In this document: positions 52,825 through 61,459 of the stretch, piece after piece | Numbering within the stretch: the stretch's first letter is position 1 | Layout of the letters: each line of letters begins with the position of its first letter | NCBI RefSeq assembly: GCF_900096895.1 | Contig: NZ_FMYO01000001.1 | Span: 62,001-126,000, forward strand | Length of the DNA stretch: 64,000 bases | Origin: Acinetobacter kookii | Lineage (GTDB): Bacteria; Pseudomonadota; Gammaproteobacteria; Pseudomonadales; Moraxellaceae | Direction of reading: 5' to 3' | The notes under the pieces: model-generated | What the model was told of the DNA's origin: nothing | Database searches by the model: none | Seen by the model: the letters and a program-made list of their open reading frames with translations, nothing else | Translations under genes and position numbers: made by a program

Positions 52825-53166
52825 TCACAATTTATTTAATTCAGAAGACAGATACTCAACGAGCTGCTTTTTGCACCCTATCTCAGGTATATCAAATACC
52901 CAATAACATGTAGATCTAGACCTGCATTTAAATATGACGGTCAAAGTATTGATTTCAATATAAGCATCTTCATCCCTAAGCTCTGCAAATAATCGCAGAG
53001 TTATTGAAAAAAACTTTAACTTATTGGCTATTTCATATTTTGATGGCTCATACTCCTTTAGAGCTTCATCATAAATAAACTCAAAGATCTCTTGGACCAT
53101 AGTAATGTCCAGCAGTTTAACTTCGACTAATGAAGATAAATGAACACTTACCATTACGCTGTACAA
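52825..53166 (-). CDS. Hypothetical phage protein, 113 residues
   Basis: MYSVMVSVHLSSLVEVKLLD, FEFIYDEALKEYEPSKYEIA, FSITLRLFAELRDEDAYIEI. No signal or membrane helix. Unknown family; the start may be the second methionine. Confidence 0.5.
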   Translation of the reverse strand: MYSVMVSVHLSSLVEVKLLDITMVQEIFEFIYDEALKEYEPSKYEIANKLKFFSITLRLFAELRDEDAYIEINTLTVIFKCRSRSTCYWVFDIPEIGCKKQLVEYLSSELNKL

Positions 53167-53255
53167 AAAATGTATTGTGGCTTGTTCTAATTTTTAAAAG
53201 GTTGTAGATGCAAAAAAGCCCACCATCTGGCAAGCTTTTGTTGGTATAGAAAAAA

Positions 53256-53492
53256 TTATGTTAAACACTTCACCTCAAGCTGATTATCATCTTGAGTGAT
53301 TCTAATTTTAATCTTCTTGTATTTTCGCTTATTTGGTTCCATAGCTGATCCGACCACTTCTTCAAAGAATTTGCGATCTTTCATCAGCTCACCATACGCC
53401 TTATAGCCAATTAATATTTTTTCAGGTGTTTGATTTTTTGAGACCATATCACCAATAAGTTTATCTAATTTTTTTACATTGATATTTGGCAT
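53256..53492 (-). CDS. Hypothetical phage protein, 78 residues
   Basis: MPNINVKKLDKLIGDMVSKN, LIGYKAYGELMKDRKFFEEV, KIKIRITQDDNQLEVK. ATG 53492 is preferred to TTG 53507. Soluble, unknown. Confidence 0.5.
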   Translation of the reverse strand: MPNINVKKLDKLIGDMVSKNQTPEKILIGYKAYGELMKDRKFFEEVVGSAMEPNKRKYKKIKIRITQDDNQLEVKCLT

Positions 53493-53584
53493 TTGAATTG
53501 AACCCAAACATTAAAAAAACATCATACTTTAATTTTATGAATATCTCATATCAAAAAAGCCCACCATTTGGCGAGCCCTTAAAT

Positions 53585-53836
53585 TTAACTCTTTGGCTTC
53601 CGTATATACACTTCAGCCTGATCTGTAGCATCGCACAACTTCATATCTTTGGATATCCAAAATCTGTACTCAGCATCACCAACAATATATCTCTGCTTAT
53701 AGTATTCCGAGGTCTTATTTTCTTCGATTTCCTTCGCATTAAAGAATCGTTTGTCAAATTCAACTACTTGACCGGATAAGTCACCACCAATACATATGTT
53801 CAATTCAATTGCCTTATGAATTAATAAATCCGCCAT
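53585..53836 (-). CDS. Hypothetical phage protein, 83 residues (intact copy)
   Basis: MADLLIHKAIELNICIGGDL, EYYKQRYIVGDAEYRFWISK, LCDATDQAEVYIRKPKS. The 3' end is duplicated at 51307-51375. Unknown function. Confidence 0.6.
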   Translation of the reverse strand: MADLLIHKAIELNICIGGDLSGQVVEFDKRFFNAKEIEENKTSEYYKQRYIVGDAEYRFWISKDMKLCDATDQAEVYIRKPKS

Positions 53837-53839
53837 AAA

Positions 53840-53868
53840 AAAACCCAGTCTGGATAGACTGGGCTATA
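53840..53868 (-). terminator. Terminator after the tRNA
   Basis: Stem GCCCAGTCTA-like (CCCAGTCT/AGACTGGG) with seven T on the minus strand, about 20 bases beyond the tRNA. Confidence 0.85.
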
Positions 53869-53887
53869 AACTTTGAATCTTTTTCGT

Positions 53888-53964
<77 letters not shown>

Positions 53965-54057
53965 TCAACGAGTTAGCTTTATACGCTTTAACAACCAGTA
54001 ATGCAAACTTTATTAGAAATATAGTCACTTACAGAAGCAATTAGATTAATTAATACC

Positions 54058-54345
54058 TTAACCAATACTCGACTCAGTCTTAAACAGCGGATGAGAAGCC
54101 CTATAAAGGCTCAATCTTCTTCTCTCATCTTCTAAAAAAGCCGTTGGCTCTTCCAACCATGTTGATACTCGTGAATCAAAATCTGAATTACCTAACACCC
54201 AATCAGAAATTGAGCCATATATAAAAGTATTATCGGCAAATACCAATTTTGCTTTATTAGGAATGTTACTTATAAGCACTTTGTGTGTTGGTAATGAGCC
54301 AAATACACTTATTTGAGTGTATCGGTATTTATAAAATTCTGACAT
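54058..54345 (-). CDS. Hypothetical phage protein, 95 residues
   Basis: MSEFYKYRYTQISVFGSLPT, NKAKLVFADNTFIYGSISDW, EEPTAFLEDERRRLSLYRAS. Soluble with no known family. The promoter region faces xseA. Confidence 0.55.
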   Translation of the reverse strand: MSEFYKYRYTQISVFGSLPTHKVLISNIPNKAKLVFADNTFIYGSISDWVLGNSDFDSRVSTWLEEPTAFLEDERRRLSLYRASHPLFKTESSIG

Positions 54346-54562
54346 AAAAAAAATTACTGAGTTGGTAGCCCACTATACCATCTACAATATGAAAAAACCC
54401 CGCATTTGCGAGGCTTTTAAATCGATCTAGTGCTTTAACGTACACTTCGGTCACTATAGCTGAAATATGCCATATCCCTTGCGCAAGGTCAATATCTCCA
54501 CATTGCCTTTAATTTCATCGTTGTATACTATTTTCACTAATAATTTAGGCATTTCCTTGTTT

Positions 54563-55825
54563 ATGTCAGATTTACAGCTTTCGCTAAGTGATTACCTTGC
54601 AACAGTCCAGGAAGTTATACGAATAACTTTTGATGAACCGGTATGGGTCAAAGCTGAAATTCGCAACCTGAGTATAAAAGGTGGCCACTACTATTTAGAG
54701 CTGGCAGAAAAAGAAGAAGATACAGATAAAGTCATCGCCAGTTGTAAAGCGACAATCTGGAAATCTGCTGCAGCAAAAATGGTATTGAGGTTTGAGCGAG
54801 AAAGTGGGATTGAATTATCCCGAGACCTGAATGTTCTGATTAAGGTTAAAGCTACTTTCAGCCCTCAATACGGTTTCTCAGTCAATGTTGAAGATATTGA
54901 TTCGAGTTATACCTTAGGGGATATTGCACGGCGTTATCAGCAGATACTAGAACGCCTTACTAAAGAAGGTCTAGCCAATAAAAATAAACTTCTCCCTACT
55001 CCATTTGATATTCAAAATGTCCTGGTGATTGCACCTGAAAATGCAGCGGGTCTTGGTGACTTCAAGAAAGATGCCGATGCTTTAGATAAAGCCGGTGTTT
55101 GCCATTTCGTTTATCACAACGCGACCTTTCAGGGAAATACAGCTGCAGTTTCTATCATTAGTTCTCTGGGTGATGGTTTACGTCAATGGGCTAAAGACTT
55201 TAAAGCTGCACCAGATCTGATTGTAATCATTCGTGGTGGCGGTGCCGTGAATGATCTGGCTTATTTAAATGACTATGAATTGGCAGCTCTACTATGCAAA
55301 CGCTCAGTTCCAATCTGGGTCGGTATTGGCCATGAAAAGGATCGGACCATCCTGGATGAAGTTGCACACCGGTCGTTTGATACACCCAGTAAAGTGATCG
55401 GGGGTATTCGTAATCTGATTGTTGAGCGCACTCAGGAAGTACTCGAGTCTTTCCACACGATCAAGCTTTTATCTCAGCACCAGATCACATCGTATCAAAG
55501 CCAGAATGACCACTTAATCAAAGTGATTAAGACCCATGCTCAAAACCAGATTAATGAAGCCAGCCGGTCTATAGAACTGATTAAAGACACAACACGATAT
55601 TTGGCTCATCAGCAAATTAAATTAGCCTCTAACCAGATTGAGTCATTGATGCGTGAAACCCTATTACAAAATCCCCGGAATGTGATGGCCAAAGGTTACG
55701 GTATTGTCCGCAGCCAGAGCAAAGCTATCCGTTCCATCCATCAAATTTCAGGTGACAGCATCCAGGTAGAATTACAGGATGGTACCATTGAAGCCAACGT
55801 GATCCAGGTATTAAGCAATGACTAA
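54563..55825 (+). CDS. xseA: Exodeoxyribonuclease VII large subunit
   Basis: 420 residues from ATG 54563; the upstream ATG 54467 adds 32 residues with no family match. An N-terminal OB fold (DEPVWVKAEIRNLSIKGGHY, YLELAE), the catalytic domain with VLVIAPENAAGLGDFKKDAD, DLIVIIRGGGAVNDLAYLND, WVGIGHEKDRTILDEVAHRS, FDTPSKV, and a long coiled coil before the C-terminal domain with VMAKGYGIVRSQ. Cuts single-stranded DNA with the small subunit. A phage-borne copy within an otherwise minus-strand region. Confidence 0.9.
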   Translation: MSDLQLSLSDYLATVQEVIRITFDEPVWVKAEIRNLSIKGGHYYLELAEKEEDTDKVIASCKATIWKSAAAKMVLRFERESGIELSRDLNVLIKVKATFSPQYGFSVNVEDIDSSYTLGDIARRYQQILERLTKEGLANKNKLLPTPFDIQNVLVIAPENAAGLGDFKKDADALDKAGVCHFVYHNATFQGNTAAVSIISSLGDGLRQWAKDFKAAPDLIVIIRGGGAVNDLAYLNDYELAALLCKRSVPIWVGIGHEKDRTILDEVAHRSFDTPSKVIGGIRNLIVERTQEVLESFHTIKLLSQHQITSYQSQNDHLIKVIKTHAQNQINEASRSIELIKDTTRYLAHQQIKLASNQIESLMRETLLQNPRNVMAKGYGIVRSQSKAIRSIHQISGDSIQVELQDGTIEANVIQVLSND

Positions 55826-56012
55826 AAAAGAATTAACGTTTAAAGAAGGCTATGAGGTTCTTAAGAAGAATGCTGAATTGCTTGAGTCGCAAGAAGAACC
55901 TGATATTGATAATTTAATGAAAATCGTTGAAGAGTCTATGTCCGCCTACAAAGCCTGTAAGTCACGTGTAGATGCAGTGCAACAGGCTTTGAATGAGACA
56001 TTTAAGGAATAA
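55818..56012 (+). CDS. xseB: Exodeoxyribonuclease VII small subunit
   Basis: 64 residues overlapping xseA by 8 bases. LTFKEGYEVLKKNAELLESQ, IDNLMKIVEESMSAYKACKS, RVDAVQQALNETFK matches XseB. Expected partner of the large subunit. Confidence 0.88.
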   Translation: MTKKELTFKEGYEVLKKNAELLESQEEPDIDNLMKIVEESMSAYKACKSRVDAVQQALNETFKE

Positions 56013-56086
56013 AAAGTTTCATTCAAAGCTTATACATTTTGCTTTATTTGAATTTTCATCGCACAAAGTGAAAACCCAGATTTTTC

Positions 56087-56428
56087 TTAGCGTTTTTTAC
56101 AAACAAAATTAGCTAAATCACTTTTGCTCGAACCTGGAACCAAATCAAACCATTTTGTAGAATTTGGCTTTATATATTTAACTGAAACATCACTTCCGCC
56201 AATTTCGCGCATTTTCATTTTTGTGCAGTTCGTTTCTGTCTTGGTGTAATAAGTATCATTTGGTCCTACACGTTTATGAATAGCAGTCACAATATTTCCA
56301 TTACGCATTGATGCGAGCAAATAGTATTGACCTTTATCGCCAGATACGCTTCTCGGTATTAGGGTGTCTGCATGGCTAGTATGCACAACACCACATAAAG
56401 CTAAACCTATTAAAATTAGTTTATTCAT
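56087..56428 (-). CDS. Secreted phage protein, 113 residues
   Basis: From ATG 56428 (GGTGA upstream) there is a signal peptide NKLILIGLALCGVVHTSHAD with cleavage after Ala. Mature part has two cysteines (TNCTKMKM, NFVCKKR), which may form a disulfide. Perhaps a moron that changes the lysogen's surface; no known family. Confidence 0.65.
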   Translation of the reverse strand: MNKLILIGLALCGVVHTSHADTLIPRSVSGDKGQYYLLASMRNGNIVTAIHKRVGPNDTYYTKTETNCTKMKMREIGGSDVSVKYIKPNSTKWFDLVPGSSKSDLANFVCKKR

Positions 56429-56570
56429 GACTTCACCCATCTTTTATGAATCTTTAAATAAACCATTTTAAAATACTCAAATTAAAGTTTTATGAAATAA
56501 ATCATATACTAAACAAAAATAAATCCTGCTTATGATGATATTGGCATTTTAAAACAGACTGTTTTAAAAC

Positions 56571-57071
56571 TTAAATGTATTCAATAAACCCATACCGACT
56601 ATGCAACGCAGCCAACCCACACTTCACATCCATCCGGGCATCTAACTGACTGCGTTCATCTGTCACCATCTCCGACCATGAGCAGCTGTAAAAATAACGG
56701 CTAATGATGGCATCCATCCAATCATCCAGTACTTCTGATTGCCCCTGCAGATCCAGGACCAGACGCTGGACTGCCCGAGCTTCGTTATCATCAATTTCAC
56801 AGGTCATTTTCGTTTTACGTGGTTTAGGCGGTAAATAGTCACCTGTAAGATAATCCGCAATAATTTGCAGCTGCTGATCGGTATTAAGCTTTTTAGATTT
56901 CTTCACCTTCACAGCATTGTCCATAGCCACGGCGATAGGATTCACAGTGCGACCGCTTGAACTTGTGTTCGTATATAACCATGCCCCAAACTGCTGTAAC
57001 CAGCCTTCTAAATCAAAACGTGACCAATCCACCGACTGTAAAATATGTTGCTTTGCTACTGCAGTACTCAT
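56571..57071 (-). CDS. Phage protein at the position of an antiterminator (Q-like)
   Basis: 166 residues: SVDWSRFDLEGWLQQFGAWL, ARAVQRLVLDLQGQSEVLDD, WMDAIISRYFYSCSWSEMVT, LDARMDVKCGLAALHSRYGF. Lies at the end of the early operon, where lambda-like phages have Q. The Q role is an inference by position and size. Confidence 0.6.
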   Translation of the reverse strand: MSTAVAKQHILQSVDWSRFDLEGWLQQFGAWLYTNTSSSGRTVNPIAVAMDNAVKVKKSKKLNTDQQLQIIADYLTGDYLPPKPRKTKMTCEIDDNEARAVQRLVLDLQGQSEVLDDWMDAIISRYFYSCSWSEMVTDERSQLDARMDVKCGLAALHSRYGFIEYI

Positions 57072-57073
57072 CG

Positions 57074-57481
57074 TTATAAATCCCCAACCATCTTCTCTAT
57101 TTGCTGAACCGCTAAACCTGACTTCACTTGCTCTGTACTAAACCGTATTACCTGGTAACCCATCATTACTGCAGCGTTGTATTTCTCCATATCCCCAATG
57201 TATCCCTTACCTCTCGTATGCCTACCACCACTCCAGATCCCACCCTCAACTTCAACCAATATCTTTTTACCTATCAGGTGAAAATCAGCTCTCCATTTCC
57301 GTTTTGGATGAAACTGATATTCCTGTTCAAAGTTGATTTTTAAGGCCCTTAACTCTCTGGCCAACTTTGCTTCAAACTCATTCGGTACTTTCTCACCCTT
57401 GACCTTAGGATGCTTAGAGCCTCGTTTAGGTTTAGGTACCCCAATCATTTTCTTGTATTCAGCAATTGAGTAGCTGGTCAT
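57074..57481 (-). CDS. Vsr/DUF559-like nuclease, copy 2
   Basis: 135 residues: NEFEAKLARELRALKINFEQ, EYQFHPKRKWRADFHLIGKK, ILVEVEGGIWSGGRHTRGKG. PD-(D/E)xK core with D (RADF), E-x-E (VEVEGG) and a late helix. Such phage nucleases may resolve DNA junctions. Paralogue of the gene at 49270. Confidence 0.75.
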   Translation of the reverse strand: MTSYSIAEYKKMIGVPKPKRGSKHPKVKGEKVPNEFEAKLARELRALKINFEQEYQFHPKRKWRADFHLIGKKILVEVEGGIWSGGRHTRGKGYIGDMEKYNAAVMMGYQVIRFSTEQVKSGLAVQQIEKMVGDL

Positions 57482-57738
57482 GCATCTGTCCCACTGGCCA
57501 ACTCTGCAAAAAGCTGTTTTGCGTGATCAGTTAGAGTAAATCCCTGTGGTGTTTCACCATCCTTTGCCACCAATCCCCAGTGAACCAGGCCATTGAGATA
57601 ACGCTGCAGGCTGCGAATTGAAATCCCCATGTTTGGCTCTATCGCTGCATGTATTTGCTTAACAGAGATACGGCCTTTGGTTGACGCCATGGTTTTGAAG
57701 ATCATCAGGTTTGTGTAGGTGCGCTCTGCATCCGTCAT
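57478..57738 (-). CDS. Small winged-helix phage protein
   Basis: 86 residues from ATG 57738, coupled by ATGA to the gene upstream. DAERTYTNLMIFKTMASTKG, RISVKQIHAAIEPNMGISIR, SLQRYLNGLVHWGLVAKDGE. A winged-helix DNA-binding protein, perhaps a replication helper. Confidence 0.7.
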   Translation of the reverse strand: MTDAERTYTNLMIFKTMASTKGRISVKQIHAAIEPNMGISIRSLQRYLNGLVHWGLVAKDGETPQGFTLTDHAKQLFAELASGTDA

Positions 57739-58688
57739 GCTGCAGCTCCCGGGAGTGATCCATTGAACCCAACCTGTTTCAAATACGGTTCCCATTTTTT
57801 GGCTTGTGCTGGATCTTCAAGTTTCACGGCAATACGAGCAGCGAGTTTTTCATAGGACTCACCCGGTTCAGAGAACTTGCTTGAGAACTCAGGATGTTGT
57901 GAAAGTTTCTGAGCAAAGGTTTGAATCTGTTTTTCAGAAAGCTGCTGAGATTTACCGCCGGTACCTGCAGGTTTTCCAGAAGTTGGATTTTGAGTATTCG
58001 AATACTTGGTTCTGTAGGCGTTAATCAACCAGTCAGCAAAGTGATAAATCATCAGATCATCACTCATGGGTTTTTCAGCGTTGTAATTCTCGAATGCTCG
58101 TTTTTCACGTTCCGCCCATTTCGAATTCATGATGGATTCAAAATCGATGCTGTCATCAGCCAGATAAATTTCTTCACAAAGTTTTTTAAAACAAAACCAG
58201 TCTTTTTTATTTTTAGATTCTTCTGGTAGGTTCTTTGATAGATTCCGTGTCCCAACGTTGGGACCCTTTAACGGAATTGTTGGGACCCTTTCATGGAATT
58301 GTTGGAACTGTTCCGTTGTTGGTACTGTTCCATTGTTGGTACTCTTTAAATCGGCTTTTTGATCTTTTAAGGGTTCCATTGTTGGTACTGTTTCACGGCC
58401 ATTTACCCCAACCAATTGATACACTTTGACCTGTTTGGTTTTCCCTTTTCGCTCACCAGTATCTGCAATTAATCCATCTTCAATCAGCTCATCGATGATC
58501 TTTAAAACCGTTTTGCGGTCCATTTCTGTATCATCCACCAATCTAGACATGCTTGGATAAGCACAGTGATCTTCACCAGCCCGGTCCGCAAGTGATAGCA
58601 GCACTAATTTCTTGAGCGGTTTCAAAGCCCCACCTTTTTTAGTGGGTACTTCTACACTCCATGCCCATTTGCTGGCATCTAAGCTCAT
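57735..58688 (-). CDS. Phage replication protein, O-like, with N-terminal HTH
   Basis: 317 residues. The N-terminal HTH (LKKLVLLSLADRAGEDHCAY, SMSRLVDDTEMDRKTVLKII) is followed by a linker coded by DNA repeats (58248-58393, an iteron array) and a C-terminal domain (SEKQIQTFAQKLSQHPEFSS). As in lambda O, the replication origin seems to lie inside the gene. Confidence 0.75.
   Translation of the reverse strand: MSLDASKWAWSVEVPTKKGGALKPLKKLVLLSLADRAGEDHCAYPSMSRLVDDTEMDRKTVLKIIDELIEDGLIADTGERKGKTKQVKVYQLVGVNGRETVPTMEPLKDQKADLKSTNNGTVPTTEQFQQFHERVPTIPLKGPNVGTRNLSKNLPEESKNKKDWFCFKKLCEEIYLADDSIDFESIMNSKWAEREKRAFENYNAEKPMSDDLMIYHFADWLINAYRTKYSNTQNPTSGKPAGTGGKSQQLSEKQIQTFAQKLSQHPEFSSKFSEPGESYEKLAARIAVKLEDPAQAKKWEPYLKQVGFNGSLPGAAA
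58248..58393. repeat. Iteron-like repeats, probable phage replication origin
   Basis: At least six copies of a GTNCCAACAA-type unit on the minus strand: twice GTACCAACAATGGAAC, once GTACCAACAACGGAAC, once GTTCCAACAATTCC, once GTCCCAACAATTCC and once GTCCCAACGTTGGGAC. They are spaced about 20 bases in the main cluster. They encode VPT repeats in the O-like protein. Confidence 0.7.
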
Positions 58689-58690
58689 AT

Positions 58691-58987
58691 TTAAACCTCA
58701 ACTGCTTTTGGCTTCACGTATCCACCAAATGATTCAACTGAATTCGACTTCACCAGGCTTGATATGATCTGATCAGCCAGAAAAATTGTGATGCGAAATC
58801 TCCGGGCCATTAACTGGGATAATTCAATTTTGGTAACGGCGGCGTTGTTTTCGTCATAGCCCTTTTTGCGAAGGCTTAATTTCTTTTGTTCATGGATTTC
58901 ATTCAGCACACGTAAAGCAGGTTCATAAAATGATTGAATGCCCTGCTGTTGCTTAAAATCCGGTTGTTTCTGGAACTGTCTATTCAT
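58691..58987 (-). CDS. Hypothetical phage protein, 98 residues
   Basis: FYEPALRVLNEIHEQKKLSL, RKKGYDENNAAVTKIELSQL, MARRFRITIFLADQIISSLV. Helical and basic; next to the O-like gene. Unknown family. Confidence 0.6.
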   Translation of the reverse strand: MNRQFQKQPDFKQQQGIQSFYEPALRVLNEIHEQKKLSLRKKGYDENNAAVTKIELSQLMARRFRITIFLADQIISSLVKSNSVESFGGYVKPKAVEV

Positions 58988-58990
58988 GGA

Positions 58991-59347
58991 TCACTCCGAG
59001 ACAAATAATGCAATGGGTTGATCCAGACGGCGTTTGGCCTTGAGTTCAGCTGGTGATGCGAGCTGAATGTCATCTTTGTGAATAATCTGCCCACCGTCCA
59101 ATCTGTAGTATTCATCTAGGACAAAATCCTCTACGGTTTCCAGGCTGTTATCTGCAATTCGATGTGAATACACCACCACATCCCCTTTAATAAAATCGTA
59201 TTGCACGTAGGCATCATCCGGTGCCAGTCCTAAATTGAATTCCCGTTTTTCAATTTGCTGGACTAAGCAGGTATTACACTGTTCTTCTTTGTAGTCAGTG
59301 CATTTACCAGCACATAGATGTTGTGTTAAATTTGATTCCATGTTCAT
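58991..59347 (-). CDS. Cys-rich phage protein, 118 residues
   Basis: From ATG 59347 with GAAGGA upstream. HLCAGKCTDYKEEQCNTCLV gives a four-Cys cluster near the N-terminus; the rest is soluble (FDLVDEYYRL-like DFVLDEYYRLDGGQIIHKDD). Unknown. Confidence 0.6.
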   Translation of the reverse strand: MNMESNLTQHLCAGKCTDYKEEQCNTCLVQQIEKREFNLGLAPDDAYVQYDFIKGDVVVYSHRIADNSLETVEDFVLDEYYRLDGGQIIHKDDIQLASPAELKAKRRLDQPIALFVSE

Positions 59348-59378
59348 TTTTCCTTCATAGACTTGTGAACACACTGAA

Positions 59379-59405
59379 AAGCCTGACCTTTCCCGTTAGG
59401 CTTTT
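59379..59405 (-). terminator. Terminator after the CII-like gene
   Basis: Stem AGCCTAAC/GGTCAGGCT (imperfect) with TTTTC on the minus strand. Confidence 0.5.
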
Positions 59406-59860
59406 TCTTTTTGTGGGTTTTCGATACATGCTTGAATCTCTGCATCAAGCTGCCCTAATTTGATATGCATCTGGTGAATGATCTTCGACATGTCTTTAGC
59501 CTCACCTGATGTAATACGGCCATCTGCCATCATTTCGCGAAACTTACTCATCACATCCCCACCTTTCGTGCCAATACATAAGATTGTGTCGGTAAGCGCC
59601 ATATCACGACATTCAGGAATATCTGGCAGATCGATTGCTATCTTGTCGTGTTCAGCAGCTAATGCCTGCAAGATTCGATAGTCACCAGTTAAGGCCATAA
59701 GCTTTGATGCTTCAGCAAGTGTTAAGTGGTGAGTCTCTGTATTTGGATTCACTTTGCTGTTGAGTACAGCCGGACTTTTAATTCCCATACGGGTTGCTAA
59801 AGCACTTGAACCGCCTGGATAGTCATGAACCGTGTTATATGCAGCATCGATAATGTTCAT
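59396..59860 (-). CDS. Phage regulatory protein CII-like (CP76 family)
   Basis: 154 residues: IDAAYNTVHDYPGGSSALAT, RMGIKSPAVLNSKVNPNTET, HHLTLAEASKLMALTGDYRI. Fits Phage_CP76 (CII) regulators that control the lysis-lysogeny choice. Follows the Cro-like gene. Confidence 0.8.
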   Translation of the reverse strand: MNIIDAAYNTVHDYPGGSSALATRMGIKSPAVLNSKVNPNTETHHLTLAEASKLMALTGDYRILQALAAEHDKIAIDLPDIPECRDMALTDTILCIGTKGGDVMSKFREMMADGRITSGEAKDMSKIIHQMHIKLGQLDAEIQACIENPQKEKA

Positions 59861-59884
59861 GTGAAATTCCTTCGAACGTATTTA

Positions 59885-60136
59885 TTAAACAGCTGCCTTA
59901 TTACCATTATGGTTATTACCTTGCTGAGCAGGATATAACCCAAAATGCTGCAAAACTTCCATTTCAGAAACTTGTCCATCACTTGCAGATGCCAAAGCTT
60001 TTCTAAGATTTTTTCTTGGTTCTTTATAACCGTACAACAAATGAGACTTTAAATATCCCACTGTGGTACCAGCATTTTTTGCATATTTTGCTAAGTCCTC
60101 AGGACTTTGATTAAGTATGAAATCTCGAAAATTCAT
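59885..60136 (-). CDS. Cro-like regulator
   Basis: 83 residues from ATG 60136 with AGAGGATCAATCT before it. FRDFILNQSPEDLAKYAKNA, GTTVGYLKSHLLYGYKEPRK. Divergent from the CI-like repressor over two palindromes. Confidence 0.7.
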   Translation of the reverse strand: MNFRDFILNQSPEDLAKYAKNAGTTVGYLKSHLLYGYKEPRKNLRKALASASDGQVSEMEVLQHFGLYPAQQGNNHNGNKAAV

Positions 60137-60164
60137 AGATTGATCCTCTCGTATCAATCTAAAT

Positions 60165-60220
60165 ATTACCTTTTAGGTAATGTAAATACAACCTTTTTTC
60201 TTGTTTACCTTTTTGGTGAT
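60165..60220. promoter_or_regulatory. Repressor operators between Cro-like and CI-like genes
   Basis: ATTACCTTTTAGGTAAT (60165-60181) is a perfect palindrome; TTTACCTTTTTGGTGAT (60204-60220) is a weaker copy 39 bases away. Expected binding sites for the CI-like and Cro-like proteins. Confidence 0.75.
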
Positions 60221-60268
60221 AAAACTACAATTGATAAATGTGACTTGTCACAAAGAATTAGGAAAAAT

Positions 60269-60934
60269 ATGGACAGCAAATCAATCAGATATAAAAATAC
60301 GCGCTTACTTGTTGATCAAGTTGGTGGAGTATCCAGTTTTGCTGAAAAAATTGGAAAAGGACAATCACAAACAAGTCAGTTTGCTGGTACCAATCCAATC
60401 AAAGGAATTGGAAATAAAGTTGCTCGTGAAATTGAAGAAGCTTTTGGCAAGCCCCATGGCTGGTTGGATATTCCACATGAGGCAGAAGTCCAAAAAATTG
60501 AACCAAACGTCACTGCACCCTTTCCTATTGCTGGTCGACTCGTTCCTGTCATTTCCTGGGTACAAGCTGGTTCATGGACTACTGTAGATGCTGTTCCAGC
60601 TGGAACACAATTTGATGAATGGTTACCACCAAATCCTAAATGTGGCAAAAATGGCTATGGTTTAGAAGTTGTTGGTGAATCAATGCTTCCAGACTTCCGC
60701 CCAAGTGACAAAATATATGTGAATCCAGACTTTCAACCAAGTGAGTTGAAAACTGGCGATCTGGTGATTGTGTCATGTGAAGGTGATGCTGAAGCTACGT
60801 TCAAGAAACTAATTGTTGAAAGCGGCAATATGTATTTACAACCACTTAATCCAAATTGGCCAGAACAAACCATTCCATTAATGGATGGATGTAAGTTGGT
60901 GGGTAAGGTTGTTGGGTTGTATCGGGATGTTTAA
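60269..60934 (+). CDS. CI-like repressor, S24 peptidase family
   Basis: 221 residues from ATG 60269 (AGGAAAAAT upstream). N-terminal HTH (NTRLLVDQVGGVSSFAEKIG, KGQSQTSQFAGTNPIKGIGN), C-terminal S24 domain with VVGESMLPDF (Ser) and EATFKKLIVE (Lys), so it can self-cleave under SOS. Keeps the prophage silent. Confidence 0.9.
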   Translation: MDSKSIRYKNTRLLVDQVGGVSSFAEKIGKGQSQTSQFAGTNPIKGIGNKVAREIEEAFGKPHGWLDIPHEAEVQKIEPNVTAPFPIAGRLVPVISWVQAGSWTTVDAVPAGTQFDEWLPPNPKCGKNGYGLEVVGESMLPDFRPSDKIYVNPDFQPSELKTGDLVIVSCEGDAEATFKKLIVESGNMYLQPLNPNWPEQTIPLMDGCKLVGKVVGLYRDV

Positions 60935-60967
60935 AAAGTAAGTTACCGGTGACTTGGGGCGTTATGA

Positions 60968-61183
60968 ATGCAAACAATTGAAATAAATTCCCGCAAGATC
61001 AGCCATGTGCTTTATCAGCACTACTTATTAACAGTGGTGCTTAAAACCGGTGAAAGGTTTCTCTACCGACTTCTTGAATCAAGTACGTTTACTAAATTTA
61101 TAGAAGCAGCTGATAGAGACAAATTTTATAAAATAGAAATTGAAGCGAATAAGAAGTTTAGGCGTATTCAGCTTTTTATTTAG
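60968..61183 (+). CDS. KTSC-like small protein
   Basis: 71 residues: IEINSRKISHVLYQHYLLTV, VLKTGERFLYRLLESSTFTK, KFYKIEIEANKKFRRIQLF. Pattern similar to KTSC-domain proteins found in defence and phage settings. Lies between the CI-like gene and a duplicated CI 3' end. Confidence 0.45.
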   Translation: MQTIEINSRKISHVLYQHYLLTVVLKTGERFLYRLLESSTFTKFIEAADRDKFYKIEIEANKKFRRIQLFI

Positions 61184-61196
61184 TTGAATAGAAATT

Positions 61197-61240
61197 GGAT
61201 CGGTAAAGTTTATGGGTTGTATAGGGGCGGTAAAAAGTAA
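61197..61240 (+). pseudogene. Remnant 3' end of a second CI-like repressor gene
   Basis: Reads WIGKVYGLYRGGKK-stop, against LVGKVVGLYRDV-stop at the end of the CI-like gene; the DNA is also similar. Marks a recombination junction next to the cargo genes. Confidence 0.7.
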
Positions 61241-61459
61241 GGAAAATTCACCCTTTAAAGAACCTTATTTTAAATTGTATAACAGGGAAAACATTTAAAA
61301 AATTCATTCTTAATGGGTTTTAATTATTTAGAATAGCTAAGATAAATTTTTAAAATTTCTAAATTTCACTTTAAATTTTCAAATAAAATTATTAAAATTA
61401 ATCATTTAAATATAAAATATATTTAACATTAATTTAATTGAAAATTTCAGGGGTTAGTT
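61241..61459. other. AT-rich promoter region of the OLD-type gene
   Basis: About 220 very AT-rich bases with no gene. Presumed promoter; no clear boxes chosen. Confidence 0.4.

Noticed and set aside
54467..54562. Upstream start for xseA
   Set aside because: The extra 32 residues do not match the family, and ATG 54563 gives the usual MSDLQLSLSDYL start.
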